Numbered from the stretch's first letter, positions 32,817 through 41,877 are shown. The stretch is 54,297 nucleotides of DNA from Tannerella sp. (GCA_031285565.1 JAITVY010000003.1:1-54297), one strand, 5' to 3'. The notes: generated from the sequence alone by a model not told the origin. Program-made: numbers and translations.

Positions 32817-33356
32817 TTATTCCTTTACGATAGTTTTTGTTGAATATTTGCCATTCCCAGTACACCAAATGTTTATCTCTGCAGTCTGATCAGCACTTAA
32901 ATCCAACTCCGAAACATCCATATGTATCCAATTTGCGGAGAGAGGAAGTGTTACTTTTAACGCCACGGATGGATTAATTTCAATATTTATAACCTGCCCT
33001 GGCTTCATATCTGATGAGAGAGAAAGTGTGCTATTCGCGCTCAAGTTCGCTACTACAGACTGCTTGCTCACGGGAAGATTTGCCAACGAGAAAACAACGC
33101 CAATCCCATATCTAAAAGTTAAATCACCCAAAAGGGTAATTGCTATATTAGTATAATCAGAAGGATTGCCCAGTACTCTGATTATCTCGTTTTCAAAATC
33201 CTCAAAGTCTTCGGTTGTGACAAAATCGGACGAATCCAATTTGTTTCTAATAAAACTTGGAGAATAATCATTCGTTTCAGTCCAGTCTGACTGAAATTGC
33301 TTAAAGAAATCCTCGCACTTATTTGAGCAGCTAAAGCATCCGTTGCTACATCCCAT
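32817..33356 (-). CDS. Virion protein with N-terminal Cys cluster
   Basis: A 179-residue protein that begins MGCSNGCFSCSNKC, five Cys in 14 residues, followed by an acidic helical part and a beta-rich second half (SVVANLSANSTLSLSS, VALKVTLPLSANW). The Cys cluster may bind metal or form disulfides. It lies among tail/fibre genes; function unknown. Confidence 0.6.
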   Translation of the reverse strand: MGCSNGCFSCSNKCEDFFKQFQSDWTETNDYSPSFIRNKLDSSDFVTTEDFEDFENEIIRVLGNPSDYTNIAITLLGDLTFRYGIGVVFSLANLPVSKQSVVANLSANSTLSLSSDMKPGQVINIEINPSVALKVTLPLSANWIHMDVSELDLSADQTAEINIWCTGNGKYSTKTIVKE

Positions 33357-33366
33357 ATTTTTATAT

Positions 33367-34365
33367 TTAAGAAGTTGAACTCATAAAAAAAGAAAGGCAA
33401 AGACGCTTGCTTACGGGGGAAGACACTGTCGCAATACTGCCGACGACGCCAATATCGGATATCTCATAATACATACCATTATTAACTGAACGTGATTCGC
33501 ATATTTTCATTGGGACTCCAGCCATAGATTGCAGCCCAATCCTATAATTGTCAGCATTAGAATTAGAGAAATTGCGTTGAAAAACAAACGGACTCCCCGA
33601 TATCTCGCTAAATCCGACAGGCAAATCAATATTTCCTCCTAGTGCAATAATAGTTGAGTCTGATATATCGACAATAATAGGTCGAACAGTACATTCTTCC
33701 AAAAGATCAACTCTTATCTTCCTTAGTCCGCCACCAGATGGCTGATGTAGACTCTCATTTGTATTGCCAATAACAAAGGCGCTCAAACTTATGTAACCTG
33801 GAGAGTAGGGGTCAAAAGGAGCGATTTGAGTAAACATTTTCTCCTCCATTAATAAGCGAATTGTATCCGTCTCACTAATAGGCTCGCGTGTGAAACTTTC
33901 AAATATAGGGAGAATTTTTTCATTAAAAATTACATAAATCCCAGTATTCCCGCCATTGTCATACATAAGATAAAGTCCATTCCCAGAGCTCTTATCAGGC
34001 TTTGAGCTAACAATTCTAATCCCAAAATAAGAGAATGTCTCTTTCTCTTCATCCCAAAATAGACCATCGCCTGTTTTGATTTTATCCGGGTCAAGACCAA
34101 TACGCATAAGAAAATCAGACACGGTAAAATATGCAGGCAATAATTTCCACTTGTTTTCTCCAAAATGCCAATAAGCGAAATTGTGTTCATTGAATACAAA
34201 GGCATACCATCCTGGCTGACCGCCAAGCGGGTACTCTTTGTATAGGTCGTCGACATCCATTACTGGATCCTTTAGGTATCTCAATACGGGTATTCTTTTT
34301 ATAATATCCGCCTCACAGTCGCACATTTTCCCACTATATCCCTTTTTGTAAAACGTAATCCCCAT
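33367..34365 (-). CDS. Tail or fibre protein
   Basis: A 332-residue beta-rich protein (LGGQPGWYAFVFNEHNFAYWHFGENKW in parts: GWYAFVFNE, YWHFGENKW) without signal or membrane segment. Segments such as ISSKP, GNGLYLMYDNGGN and ALGGNIDLPVGF recall baseplate or fibre domains. It lies between the connector and smaller virion genes. No catalytic motif seen. Confidence 0.55.
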   Translation of the reverse strand: MGITFYKKGYSGKMCDCEADIIKRIPVLRYLKDPVMDVDDLYKEYPLGGQPGWYAFVFNEHNFAYWHFGENKWKLLPAYFTVSDFLMRIGLDPDKIKTGDGLFWDEEKETFSYFGIRIVSSKPDKSSGNGLYLMYDNGGNTGIYVIFNEKILPIFESFTREPISETDTIRLLMEEKMFTQIAPFDPYSPGYISLSAFVIGNTNESLHQPSGGGLRKIRVDLLEECTVRPIIVDISDSTIIALGGNIDLPVGFSEISGSPFVFQRNFSNSNADNYRIGLQSMAGVPMKICESRSVNNGMYYEISDIGVVGSIATVSSPVSKRLCLSFFMSSTS

Positions 34366-34377
34366 TATATAGTTTTT

Positions 34378-35025
34378 TTAAACAATAATTTCTAAAGCCT
34401 TTTCATTGGCCACTTTTGCAATATCCGCCTTTTCAAAAACAGAAAATACCAATCCTGCATTAATCCATTGAAGTGGTTCGTATAATCTTTCATCCAAATT
34501 CAGGTCTGTATTATCATTAAGATTGACGATGTTATCAATTAATGGAATATACAAAGCCTCTTCTATCACATGTTTGTTTCCTTTTGGGAGGGAATAATAA
34601 TTCAATATTCTTCCATATTTCAGATTCTCTGATATTGTACAGGCTGGGCGACAAAAGTTGCCACGCACAAAATCGTTCGATTGCACTGCTGAAATAGCGT
34701 CATTGTCTTCTATTGCTGTAAAGCAAGGCTTCTTCCACCCCTTCATTTTAAACAATAACAAGACATAAAAGTTATTAGGAATAACAACAAATCCGGATCC
34801 GGTAGATACATCACTGATCAGATTAGAATTTTTAAATGACTTTGAAGAAAAGTAGTTGCGAGGAAGCAGATTGACGGCCGCCCTCCATGCGTCACGAAAT
34901 AATGCTTCGACTTGACGCTCGACCTTGGTTGTGTCACTTCCGGCAAATGCTCCCTGAAATGTATCATCCCATCCCAGTTCATTCATACGCCGCATTACGC
35001 CCTTTATATATTCACTCTTAACCAT
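34378..35025 (-). CDS. Head-tail connector/adaptor candidate
   Basis: A 215-residue protein with a helical N-terminus (MVKSEYIKGVMRRMNELGW, RQVEALFRDAWRAAVNLLP) and a mixed second half. It comes after the major capsid gene and before the tail genes, where a portal-binding adaptor (P22 gp4 type) is expected. The helix-rich start and length fit this; no direct signature is present. Confidence 0.5.
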   Translation of the reverse strand: MVKSEYIKGVMRRMNELGWDDTFQGAFAGSDTTKVERQVEALFRDAWRAAVNLLPRNYFSSKSFKNSNLISDVSTGSGFVVIPNNFYVLLLFKMKGWKKPCFTAIEDNDAISAVQSNDFVRGNFCRPACTISENLKYGRILNYYSLPKGNKHVIEEALYIPLIDNIVNLNDNTDLNLDERLYEPLQWINAGLVFSVFEKADIAKVANEKALEIIV

Positions 35026-35033
35026 ACTTTAAT

Positions 35034-35076
35034 AAAAAACCGCCCGTGTCCGCTATCACCCGAACGCCGGACGGCC
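35034..35076 (-). terminator. Hairpin plus T-run upstream of the connector gene
   Basis: On the minus strand CGGAC/GTCCG arms with further G-C pairs beyond a two-base bulge fold in the 74-bp gap after the 127-residue gene and are followed by six T. It may reduce transcription from capsid to tail genes. Confidence 0.5.
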
Positions 35077-35099
35077 TACGATCACGAAATCAACAACGT

Positions 35100-35483
35100 T
35101 TATTTAAATTCCACATTCGGGAACGACACATTCGCCTGTTTAGCCGCCGCCTTAATAGCTTCAGGAGTTTTTAAATCTTTGGCCTTTATACCATAGTCTT
35201 TTATAAGGATATCTGCCGCCGCTTGAATATCCGTCACGCTGGTAACAACTATTTCACTGGCCGGAACGGCTTCAGCCTCTTCATCTTCTTTTATAAGCTG
35301 GAAGACTTCAATCTTCTTTTCCTTAAAATATTTACCACCTTCCAGAGCTTTCTGAATTTCTTCGTCGCGCGTTCGGTACTCCCTATTGCTTCCTCTAAAT
35401 TCGAGCTGCACTTGAGTTCCGTCTTTTTTTTGGAATAACAAATTGTACTTAACGCCCGTTTTACTTCTATAAATTTTCAGCAT
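35100..35483 (-). CDS. Capsid-region protein with HeH/SAP-like C-terminus
   Basis: A 127-residue protein. The first 75 residues are beta then basic helical (KYNLLFQKKDGTQVQLEFRG). After a linker, residues about 83-127 (ASEIVVTSVTDIQAAADILI, then GIKAKDLKTPEAIKAAA) resemble the small helix-extended-helix domain seen at the end of phage structural proteins. It lies directly after the major capsid gene, so a head-completion or decoration role is possible. Confidence 0.6.
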   Translation of the reverse strand: MLKIYRSKTGVKYNLLFQKKDGTQVQLEFRGSNREYRTRDEEIQKALEGGKYFKEKKIEVFQLIKEDEEAEAVPASEIVVTSVTDIQAAADILIKDYGIKAKDLKTPEAIKAAAKQANVSFPNVEFK

Positions 35484-35498
35484 AATTTTATTTTTTAA

Positions 35499-35521
35499 AC
35501 GACGGGGAATCGCCCCGCCGT
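35499..35521 (-). terminator. Strong GC hairpin after the major capsid gene
   Basis: ACGGCGGGG pairs with CCCCGTCGT (one G-U pair) around a five-base loop, followed by TTTAAAAAAT on the minus strand. It would act as a partial terminator or an RNA stabiliser that raises capsid mRNA relative to downstream genes. Confidence 0.65.
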
Positions 35522-35528
35522 AAGTTTT

Positions 35529-36899
35529 TTAATTAAACAAAACTCGCATATGTGCTTCTGGATTCTTTAACGTAAGCCCGCAAGGCTCAATTAGTGCGCG
35601 ACCGTCGCTATCAGACTGTCCACTAGATCGAAAATCAAAATTCTTTATCATCCATCCCATTGACCACTTTTTCAAATAGTCCGCATCAAGTATAAAGCCT
35701 CTATCCGACCATCCAAGATCATTCAGCGTCTGATCATGAATAACCAGCAACGTTCCGAATTTAGATATAATAGAAGAGAATTCAAGTCCATAAGCTTGCT
35801 GGCGAGTGCCAACATACACTACTTTTTTATAGTCAATTTGCTCAAACTTTTCAAGCAAATCACTCCCCACAATAAATATTTTCTTTTTAGAGGAGGCATT
35901 ACCAACAAAAGCAGATTTCATTAATCCGACAATATTATTTTCATCTACTGGAAGCCCCCCAAAATTATATTCTTTTCCGGCCATATTCCATATACCACCA
36001 GTGAAATAAGTTTCTTCCGGCTTATTGGCGCGAGCATTTTGAATTATAATCATACGTTTTTTGCCATACCAGAACGAGAGATTCTCTGTGCGTTTCATGT
36101 CGAATATAGCCTCTTCCTCCTGATCGCTAAATGTCCAGTTCACCTCCTTGTCTGCCATTTTAAAGAATGTAGTCTGTTCAATCTGGGCCATGAACTTTTG
36201 CATGTATTGTGTAGATGGTGTAGGAATACCACTATAAGCATCCGTCTGAATCTGACTCTCCGATCCTGCACGTCCCGCACGCGTAACTTGCGTTCCAACC
36301 GGGATGGCAGGAACCACCATAATACCGCCGACAATCGGACCATTAACAGCAACCACATTCGGACGACCATTGGCCGAGCGGCCAACCACGTATAACATTA
36401 ATTCATCATCAGGATCAACAGTAACACCATCCTCTTTGTACCCTGGAACGCCATTCACGAAGATGGTCTGATCCCGTGCGAAAATCCGGTTATCTGCCGT
36501 ATTAAGCTCTTCTTGTAAGTTCGCACCGCCGGCAATGGCAGTATTCACCGTAGTGCTTAATTCTATAACATCAATAGAATAATATTTCACTACCTGATTT
36601 TTTGTATCCTCCGTTTTTGCCGCATGTCGCGAAATCGTATCCAGTACAACTTCATGAGGTCGGATTTTCGTCACCTCCTTATCAATTGTATCTAATAATA
36701 GATCTGGACTGTCTTCATGCGTTCTTGTAACACTCGTTGCGGCATCCACATTCACTGCACCGCCGTTTTCGGGAGTAATAGTACCCGCGCTTACGGCCAT
36801 CATTGCGCCGCCGTCTACGACGCCAAACACCGAGCAAAGGACAGCGAATGCCATCATCCACAACCCTCCGCCTTTAAACATTTTTTTCAACATTTCCAT
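35529..36899 (-). CDS. Major capsid protein
   Basis: A 456-residue protein with the plan of an SU10/crAss-like HK97-fold capsid protein: a conserved start of the mature part (TRTHEDSPDLLLDTIDKEVTKIRPHE, in parts), a beta-rich E-loop region, then EQTTFFKMADKEVNWTF, TENLSFWYGKKRM, IVGLMKSAFV and a C-terminal DADYLKKWSMGWMIKNFDF. It follows the scaffold gene. The first 35 residues are hydrophobic (GGGLWMMAFAVLCSVFGVVDG), resembling a membrane or signal segment, which is unusual for a capsid protein and may be removed or help prohead assembly at the membrane. Confidence 0.75.
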   Translation of the reverse strand: MEMLKKMFKGGGLWMMAFAVLCSVFGVVDGGAMMAVSAGTITPENGGAVNVDAATSVTRTHEDSPDLLLDTIDKEVTKIRPHEVVLDTISRHAAKTEDTKNQVVKYYSIDVIELSTTVNTAIAGGANLQEELNTADNRIFARDQTIFVNGVPGYKEDGVTVDPDDELMLYVVGRSANGRPNVVAVNGPIVGGIMVVPAIPVGTQVTRAGRAGSESQIQTDAYSGIPTPSTQYMQKFMAQIEQTTFFKMADKEVNWTFSDQEEEAIFDMKRTENLSFWYGKKRMIIIQNARANKPEETYFTGGIWNMAGKEYNFGGLPVDENNIVGLMKSAFVGNASSKKKIFIVGSDLLEKFEQIDYKKVVYVGTRQQAYGLEFSSIISKFGTLLVIHDQTLNDLGWSDRGFILDADYLKKWSMGWMIKNFDFRSSGQSDSDGRALIEPCGLTLKNPEAHMRVLFN

Positions 36900-36922
36900 A
36901 AAACAATCTTTTTTTTAATATA

Positions 36923-37708
36923 CTATTTCACATCTTCAAGCTCATCGTACCAGCTCCTGCGCTCTTTCGCTTTCATTCGAGGCTTATCCCCAGCTGTAGC
37001 GCCACCTACCGGAGCTACCGTCGAAGCCTTCTTCATGTCAGCCTTAATGACTGTATTCTTTCCCTCAACCAAGCCCGCATCAGCCGCATCCTGAACATCC
37101 CGGTCATGATTCATGCCTTTCCATATAAGCTCTATAAGCTCAGGCTTAATAATCCCATTTAAAATATCTATCGCATAATCATAGATCGAACTCCTCAGCC
37201 CGTCCGCCTCCTCATCACTCAGCCCGTTAGACTTTGCAAAATCAGATACCCTGCTATGATACTCCTCAATATTCCGGTTCGCTTCTTCGAGTGCAGACTT
37301 ATCGTTCGCCAACTCCGCAAGCTCCTCCTGATACTTCTTCTCATACTCGTCAAGCGCATCGCCCTCCATAGAAAGGAAATCCTTACCATACACCTTTGCA
37401 ATAGAATAAGGCAAAGACTTGCTATCCTCACCCGCTATCATAGATAAGACTGCGGCAAGACGCGGATCATTAGCTGTTAGTTCCGCAAGCCTGGAATTTG
37501 CACCTGCCAACTCATTATACCTACCATCTGCATCCGTATATCTGGATGCTGCATAATCAAACAAATCATCATCCGGAATATCATCCGATGCGTCCGGGTT
37601 AGATTTGAGATAAGACGCCAACATGGCCGCCTTTCCGCGTGGAGTATCTACTTCTGCCACCTCTGTAACATCCCTAGGGGATTCAATAATTTCTTTTACT
37701 TCTTCCAT
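36923..37708 (-). CDS. Scaffold protein candidate
   Basis: A 261-residue acidic protein, largely helical, with a long coiled-coil middle (about 120-175; EYEKKYQEELAELANDKSALEE in parts) and a basic end (KADMKKAS, KPRMKAKERRSWYDEL). Placed right before the capsid gene and with this composition it fits a scaffold whose C-terminus binds the capsid protein. No protease domain is visible. Confidence 0.7.
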   Translation of the reverse strand: MEEVKEIIESPRDVTEVAEVDTPRGKAAMLASYLKSNPDASDDIPDDDLFDYAASRYTDADGRYNELAGANSRLAELTANDPRLAAVLSMIAGEDSKSLPYSIAKVYGKDFLSMEGDALDEYEKKYQEELAELANDKSALEEANRNIEEYHSRVSDFAKSNGLSDEEADGLRSSIYDYAIDILNGIIKPELIELIWKGMNHDRDVQDAADAGLVEGKNTVIKADMKKASTVAPVGGATAGDKPRMKAKERRSWYDELEDVK

Positions 37709-37840
37709 AAGAATAACCTAAAACAATCTTTACTGCAAAAAAAACACATATGGGCTGTCCATTTTGCCCGTATCGTAACAAACAATAGATAGTGTCGAAA
37801 ACTTTTTTGGCAAGTTGCAAATATTTTTAGCATTTGAAAC

Positions 37841-37848
37841 TATATTTG
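37841..37848 (+). promoter_or_regulatory. Promoter -7 box of the plus-strand cassette
   Basis: TATATTTG matches the Bacteroidota -7 element. A TTG at 37815-37817 could serve as -33 although the spacer is about 23 bp, longer than usual. It precedes the plus-strand gene set inside the late minus-strand operon. Confidence 0.6.
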
Positions 37849-37874
37849 TACTCACTATACTGATTATTAATATT

Positions 37875-38246
37875 ATGGAGTACCGAGAAGATCGTGACAA
37901 AGAATTTTTGAAAGCATGCAAAAACATCCTGAAAGAATCCGGAGAATGCCTGTCAGTAATAGAACTTGTCAAAAAAGCAATTCATACGCCCGCTTCCTCA
38001 TTCTTTATATCAGAACGGGAAATTGGAAAAATAATCAGGGAAGAGAGAGGTAATCCAAGATCTGATGCAAAATCAGAAATGCATCATGTCATCAAAAGAA
38101 GGCACAATAAAATGAAAGAAAATTTCCCAAATTCAAAAGCTGAAGGGATCGCAAAAATAATTGCATACCAGGAAGCTCCACGCTTCTACATAACAGAAAG
38201 TACAGCCCGTAAACTATATTACCAACTCAAAAAGAAGCGCAAATGA
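37875..38246 (+). CDS. First cassette gene, basic hypothetical protein
   Basis: I start it at ATG 37875 (MEYREDRDKEFL; 123 residues); the reading frame opens earlier at 37815 but there it crosses the promoter. The protein is basic and helical (REIGKIIREERGN, MHHVIKRRHNKMKE) and ends PRFYITESTARKLYYQLKKKRK, in parts. Similar endings occur in small regulators near the structural genes of other Bacteroidota phages. It might be a DNA-binding regulator. It overlaps the rhomboid gene by 4 bp. Confidence 0.6.
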   Translation: MEYREDRDKEFLKACKNILKESGECLSVIELVKKAIHTPASSFFISEREIGKIIREERGNPRSDAKSEMHHVIKRRHNKMKENFPNSKAEGIAKIIAYQEAPRFYITESTARKLYYQLKKKRK

Positions 38247-38752
38247 AATACACACTACCACTAATATGGATTATATTCTTTATTATTTTCGACAATAAAG
38301 AATTAGGGTATTCTAACACATCGCCCATATACACACACATAACATACATATTCGCACACGCAGGACTAATGCATTTATTGCTAAATTCCCTATCGTTTAT
38401 ATACGTATACCAAGGCCTTAAGCACTACAATCTAACTCGGCAATCCCTAATAATCTCATTTGTAATCGGCATAGCAGCATCGTTCCTTTCCGCCTATGAC
38501 ACCCCCACAGTAGGCGCATCCGGGATGATATTCGCCATGCTTGGATGCTACATCACAACCGCCGGATTCACAAACCAGCAAATGCGTCGCATATTAGTAA
38601 CCATATTTCTATCCTTAACCATCCCCATGCTGATACCTGGCATAAACTACAAAATACATATCCTGTCGTTTACCGCAGGACTAACAGTAACATACATAGC
38701 AGACCAAATAAAAACAAAATGCAAGCAAAAGGAAGGTATTATCCGGAAATAG
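38243..38752 (+). CDS. Rhomboid-family intramembrane serine protease
   Basis: A 169-residue polytopic protein with all rhomboid catalytic marks: HLLLN in the second helix (His44, Asn48), GASG with Ser93 as nucleophile, and His139 in KIHILSFTAGL. Five to six hydrophobic segments are visible. It should cleave within membrane helices of host or phage proteins. It sits in a self-contained plus-strand cassette inside the late minus-strand operon, like a moron expressed from the prophage. The substrate is unknown; a phage-exclusion or surface-remodelling target in the host inner membrane is an inference. Confidence 0.85.
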   Translation: MKYTLPLIWIIFFIIFDNKELGYSNTSPIYTHITYIFAHAGLMHLLLNSLSFIYVYQGLKHYNLTRQSLIISFVIGIAASFLSAYDTPTVGASGMIFAMLGCYITTAGFTNQQMRRILVTIFLSLTIPMLIPGINYKIHILSFTAGLTVTYIADQIKTKCKQKEGIIRK

Positions 38753-38913
38753 AGTACAACTCGTCAAACTTCTTTGATTCATCACTCGTAGTATCAATCA
38801 GAAAAAGAATACTTCCTTTTCTATCAATAAGGATAAAATCTATGGGGCGCCCCAGATTACGCCGGGACTATTCCGATGCATGTCGGATATGCGATTGGTT
38901 AAATCGAAAATAA
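38719..38913 (+). CDS. Small basic protein overlapping the rhomboid gene
   Basis: From ATG 38719 (MQAKGRYYPEIEYNSS) a 64-residue basic protein ends RICDWLNRK. It overlaps the rhomboid 3' end by 34 bp in another frame. Composition is compatible with a real gene, but no family is recognised and the longer upstream reading frame is certainly a shadow. Confidence 0.45.
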   Translation: MQAKGRYYPEIEYNSSNFFDSSLVVSIRKRILPFLSIRIKSMGRPRLRRDYSDACRICDWLNRK

Positions 38914-38957
38914 TTATTTAATTTTCAACTAAAATAAAAAAAGTAAATTACAAAGCT

Positions 38958-39188
38958 ATGAAAATAATAAAACAGGGAACACTAAAGACTAAAATAGCAA
39001 GATGCGAATATTGCAAATGTGAGTTCGCATTTACTATTGCTGATGTTTATCGCACACAGAATTTAGAAGCGAGAGTTGACTGTCCGTGCTGCAAAAGCGC
39101 AAAATACTGGGCAGTTAAATCCCATTTTTCTGACCACGAAACAAGAGAGTCATTTTTAGATTACTTTCCGAACTACGAAGGACGATAA
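38958..39188 (+). CDS. Zinc-ribbon protein
   Basis: A 76-residue protein with two Cys pairs in zinc-ribbon spacing: CEYC and C...CPCC (residues about 16-49), followed by a charged helical tail (HFSDHETRESFLDYF). It could bind nucleic acid or a protein. It is part of the plus-strand cassette and has an A-rich leader. Confidence 0.65.
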   Translation: MKIIKQGTLKTKIARCEYCKCEFAFTIADVYRTQNLEARVDCPCCKSAKYWAVKSHFSDHETRESFLDYFPNYEGR

Positions 39189-39199
39189 TATTTAATTAA

Positions 39200-39304
39200 A
39201 TGAAAAGGGAAGACTTATTGTATTTGCTAACTATCATCCTATCTGTGTTACTTGCACTAATTTATTGGGCCGCAAAACTATTGTTCTTTTTGAATAACCT
39301 ATAA
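39200..39304 (+). CDS. 34-residue single-pass membrane peptide
   Basis: MKREDLLYLLTIILSVLLAL at the start and a hydrophobic segment to the end (IYWAAKLLFFLNNL). It follows the zinc-ribbon gene by 11 bp and ends just before the cassette terminator, which favours a real gene; it is too short for certainty. Confidence 0.5.
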   Translation: MKREDLLYLLTIILSVLLALIYWAAKLLFFLNNL

Positions 39305-39306
39305 AT

Positions 39307-39341
39307 AAAAATGGTCTCATTTCACAACGGGACCATTTTTT
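39307..39341. terminator. Bidirectional terminator ending the rhomboid cassette
   Basis: AAAATGGTCTC pairs with GGGACCATTTT (one G-U pair) across a ten-base loop and is followed by six T on the plus strand. A-rich flanks make it usable in both directions, so it would end the plus cassette and possibly reduce late minus-strand readthrough. Confidence 0.8.
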
Positions 39342-39374
39342 CATTACTAATTTAAAATAAAAATATTATGAAAA

Positions 39375-39899
39375 CTACCAATACCTATTTGGTCGCTCTA
39401 TTCCTCCATACCTCTTATTTAGATTCGCATTAATTTCAGATTTCAATTTCTCGGCAGTAGCAAGATATTTAGACGCAGCATTTTCGTCTTTCATCTCTAA
39501 CCATTTATACATAATATAAGTCTCAACAAAATCCTCAATCTTAATTCCAACCGGTTTTGCAAGTGATTCATTGAAAGAATGTGGCATGGGAAGTTGTATA
39601 ACCCAATCCTCATCCCCTGCTTTATCCGTTTCTATCAGTTCGGATTCAGTCGGCATATTTTTTAGATAAGCCGAGATATACTCAATTAACTCGCCTTGTG
39701 CTGAATAGAAGTAAGAACGAAACTTCGTTTCATAACCTTCATCCAAAACAAACTCCTCAAACAGCGAGTCTCCCTCTTTATCCCGTGCCCTTACAGCAAA
39801 ATGCGAAGATTCCTCCTTCACGCGCTGCTGCATCTCGCTAAAACCTATCACAATAGTGATAATAACCCGCTCTATTGATTTATAAATAGTCAATATCAT
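39375..39899 (-). CDS. Virion-region protein, function unknown
   Basis: A 174-residue protein with an N-terminal part of 60 mixed residues and a helical, acidic second half (IKIEDFVETYIMYKWLEMKDENAASKYLAT in parts). The pattern resembles head-completion or neck proteins, which often carry a helix-rich C-terminus. It lies between portal and the cassette. No motif is recognised. Confidence 0.6.
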   Translation of the reverse strand: MILTIYKSIERVIITIVIGFSEMQQRVKEESSHFAVRARDKEGDSLFEEFVLDEGYETKFRSYFYSAQGELIEYISAYLKNMPTESELIETDKAGDEDWVIQLPMPHSFNESLAKPVGIKIEDFVETYIMYKWLEMKDENAASKYLATAEKLKSEINANLNKRYGGIERPNRYW

Positions 39900-39909
39900 A
39901 CATGCCTCC

Positions 39910-41877
39910 TTATGCCGCTCCGGACATCATTTGATTATACATATTCATAACATTTGGATTAGCCTGCCTCATAATCTGAGACTGTACCTCTGGTGGTATT
40001 GCCTGCATCGTATTAAGATCGACCTGTCCACCTTGAGCCATTTGTTCCTCCCTGCCGTTAATAGATTGAAGCAATTTATCGGCGAATGGGAATGTTCCGT
40101 TTTCCAATAACTCTTTTATTGTAATATGGCCACCATTAAGAAGATTCATCAACATATCATTAATCACCATCCGATATGCCGGAGACGAAGTAGACTCCAC
40201 AATTGACAAGTCAAAAACGACATTTTGTACTTTCTTAGGGTCATAAACAATTGGGTTCTTAATCCCCGAAACATTGATGTATCGTTGTGTATCATAAAAC
40301 TGCTGCACAACTTGCAGATTTTTTGTATCCCTCTCCTCCCGGTACATCCGATAAAAATCAAACATCTCTGACAAGGTAGTAGATGCGTTTTGCGTCTGCT
40401 GAGCATATAATGAGGCTGGAGTCCCACTGTTCGGAGCTTTCCCTTGCAACGCACCCTGTACACCGGAAACATCCTCCAACATCTTCAGTTGGATTGACAG
40501 CATATCATAAACACCCAACTGTGTGCTATTAGCTGTTATTTGTTGTGGAATAGGAATACCTGGTTTTGCATTATACAACACAACACCATTAAACTTCACA
40601 TAGTCATCAGCAAATTGTTCCGGAGTTTTTCCCGTTCCTTCGAGCGCCTGCAGGGGAACCATAAGTACTCCTTTTGCTGAAGCCCTCATCATAAAATCCT
40701 GCATCATAATCAATCGGTTGATATACCGCTGCTGATCCAGAAATCCGGACACAAAGGGAAATACCTGTTTGTCGTAAAACGTATAAAGTTTGAAAGAGTA
40801 GGGGTGCTCTTTATGCCAATAGGGACTTTCTCCCTCCATTAGCACATCTCCCGTCGGCGACAAATGATAATAATACCAGTAATTATCAACCGTCCACTTG
40901 TAATTGATCAACTTCATATCCTCCGGCAAAACGCCGTTTTCGGACTGTTCAAGGATCCTTCTCTCGTTTTCAATCTTGATATTATCCTCATCCGATATTT
41001 CCACCTTGTAATAATCACCATTCAGTGTATCATGGACCAAAAGCCTCTCCTTGGCCTCTTTTCTCCATACTGTAATAACTCTGCATTGTGTATCATCGTC
41101 AGCTATAAAAAAATCCCTGTACCCTCTCGTGTCACGTGTGTACGCATTCATCATTGACGTTATACGCTCACTATTCACATAAGAATAAATCTGCCGGATT
41201 TTATCGGCCTTGTCTCTGCTTCCGTTAGAGAAGCGAGCCATCACATCATATAGACTCATATCCTCAATTTCTCCCACCATTTGGCAATCCCATTGTCTGA
41301 TATCTTCCATATGATTATCAAAGAAAAACCGAGAATAGTTTATATTCTCATTCCACACATCAATCTTGCCCCTTTTCTCTCCGAAAACAGACTTACAGGA
41401 AGATAACCCAGATATCATGAAGTTGTTCAAATTGGCAACATCAAGACTCCATACCTTATTTAGCTGATAAACATATTGAAGGGTAGCTGTCATAATCTCT
41501 CCTTCTTCCTGGCCGCCCCTTTCACGAGCGATACAAACCGGCTCCGTCTGATTCCCCTGAAATACACCGGTAACAGAATTAAGTATGCTGCGCAACCGAT
41601 TGTTTGTTATCGGAACATTCCCCTGCCTCCGGATCGATTCACGCTCTGACATTCTTTTTCCTTCATAAATGATCGTATCACCCCACTGATCCCCGAACAC
41701 ATAACGCTTGTTACGATCTGCATTCCGCCTAAATTCATCAAGTGCCTGCCATGCCGCAAAAGCATCCATCAGAACATTGTCCGCTTTTCGACCGCCTTCA
41801 CTCCTAGCAGTGTCAATCATTTCAGGCTTCTCCGTCGGAAAAAGTCTATTTCTCATTTTCAAACCTCGGTAATCCAT
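39910..41877 (-). CDS. Portal protein
   Basis: A 655-residue protein of P22/crAss-type portal length. It begins with basic and acidic helices (DAFAAWQALDEFRRNADRNKRYVFGDQW in parts), then NRLRSILNSVTGVFQGNQTEP, the usual portal clip entrance, a central beta region, and a long C-terminal helical part with QNASTTLSEMFDFYRMYREERD typical of portal crowns. The last 60 residues are Gln, Asn and Met rich. It forms the dodecameric ring through which DNA enters and leaves. The next gene upstream is the polyvalent protein, 3 bp away. Confidence 0.85.
   Translation of the reverse strand: MDYRGLKMRNRLFPTEKPEMIDTARSEGGRKADNVLMDAFAAWQALDEFRRNADRNKRYVFGDQWGDTIIYEGKRMSERESIRRQGNVPITNNRLRSILNSVTGVFQGNQTEPVCIARERGGQEEGEIMTATLQYVYQLNKVWSLDVANLNNFMISGLSSCKSVFGEKRGKIDVWNENINYSRFFFDNHMEDIRQWDCQMVGEIEDMSLYDVMARFSNGSRDKADKIRQIYSYVNSERITSMMNAYTRDTRGYRDFFIADDDTQCRVITVWRKEAKERLLVHDTLNGDYYKVEISDEDNIKIENERRILEQSENGVLPEDMKLINYKWTVDNYWYYYHLSPTGDVLMEGESPYWHKEHPYSFKLYTFYDKQVFPFVSGFLDQQRYINRLIMMQDFMMRASAKGVLMVPLQALEGTGKTPEQFADDYVKFNGVVLYNAKPGIPIPQQITANSTQLGVYDMLSIQLKMLEDVSGVQGALQGKAPNSGTPASLYAQQTQNASTTLSEMFDFYRMYREERDTKNLQVVQQFYDTQRYINVSGIKNPIVYDPKKVQNVVFDLSIVESTSSPAYRMVINDMLMNLLNGGHITIKELLENGTFPFADKLLQSINGREEQMAQGGQVDLNTMQAIPPEVQSQIMRQANPNVMNMYNQMMSGAA

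Noticed and set aside
32357..33356. A working diversity-generating retroelement
   Set aside because: The reverse transcriptase lacks its catalytic part, and no template/variable repeat pair or Avd gene was found in the neighbourhood.
39368..39433. A 21-residue plus-strand ORF after the cassette terminator
   Set aside because: It lies almost wholly over the end of the minus-strand gene at 39375-39899 and after a strong terminator; most likely a chance frame.
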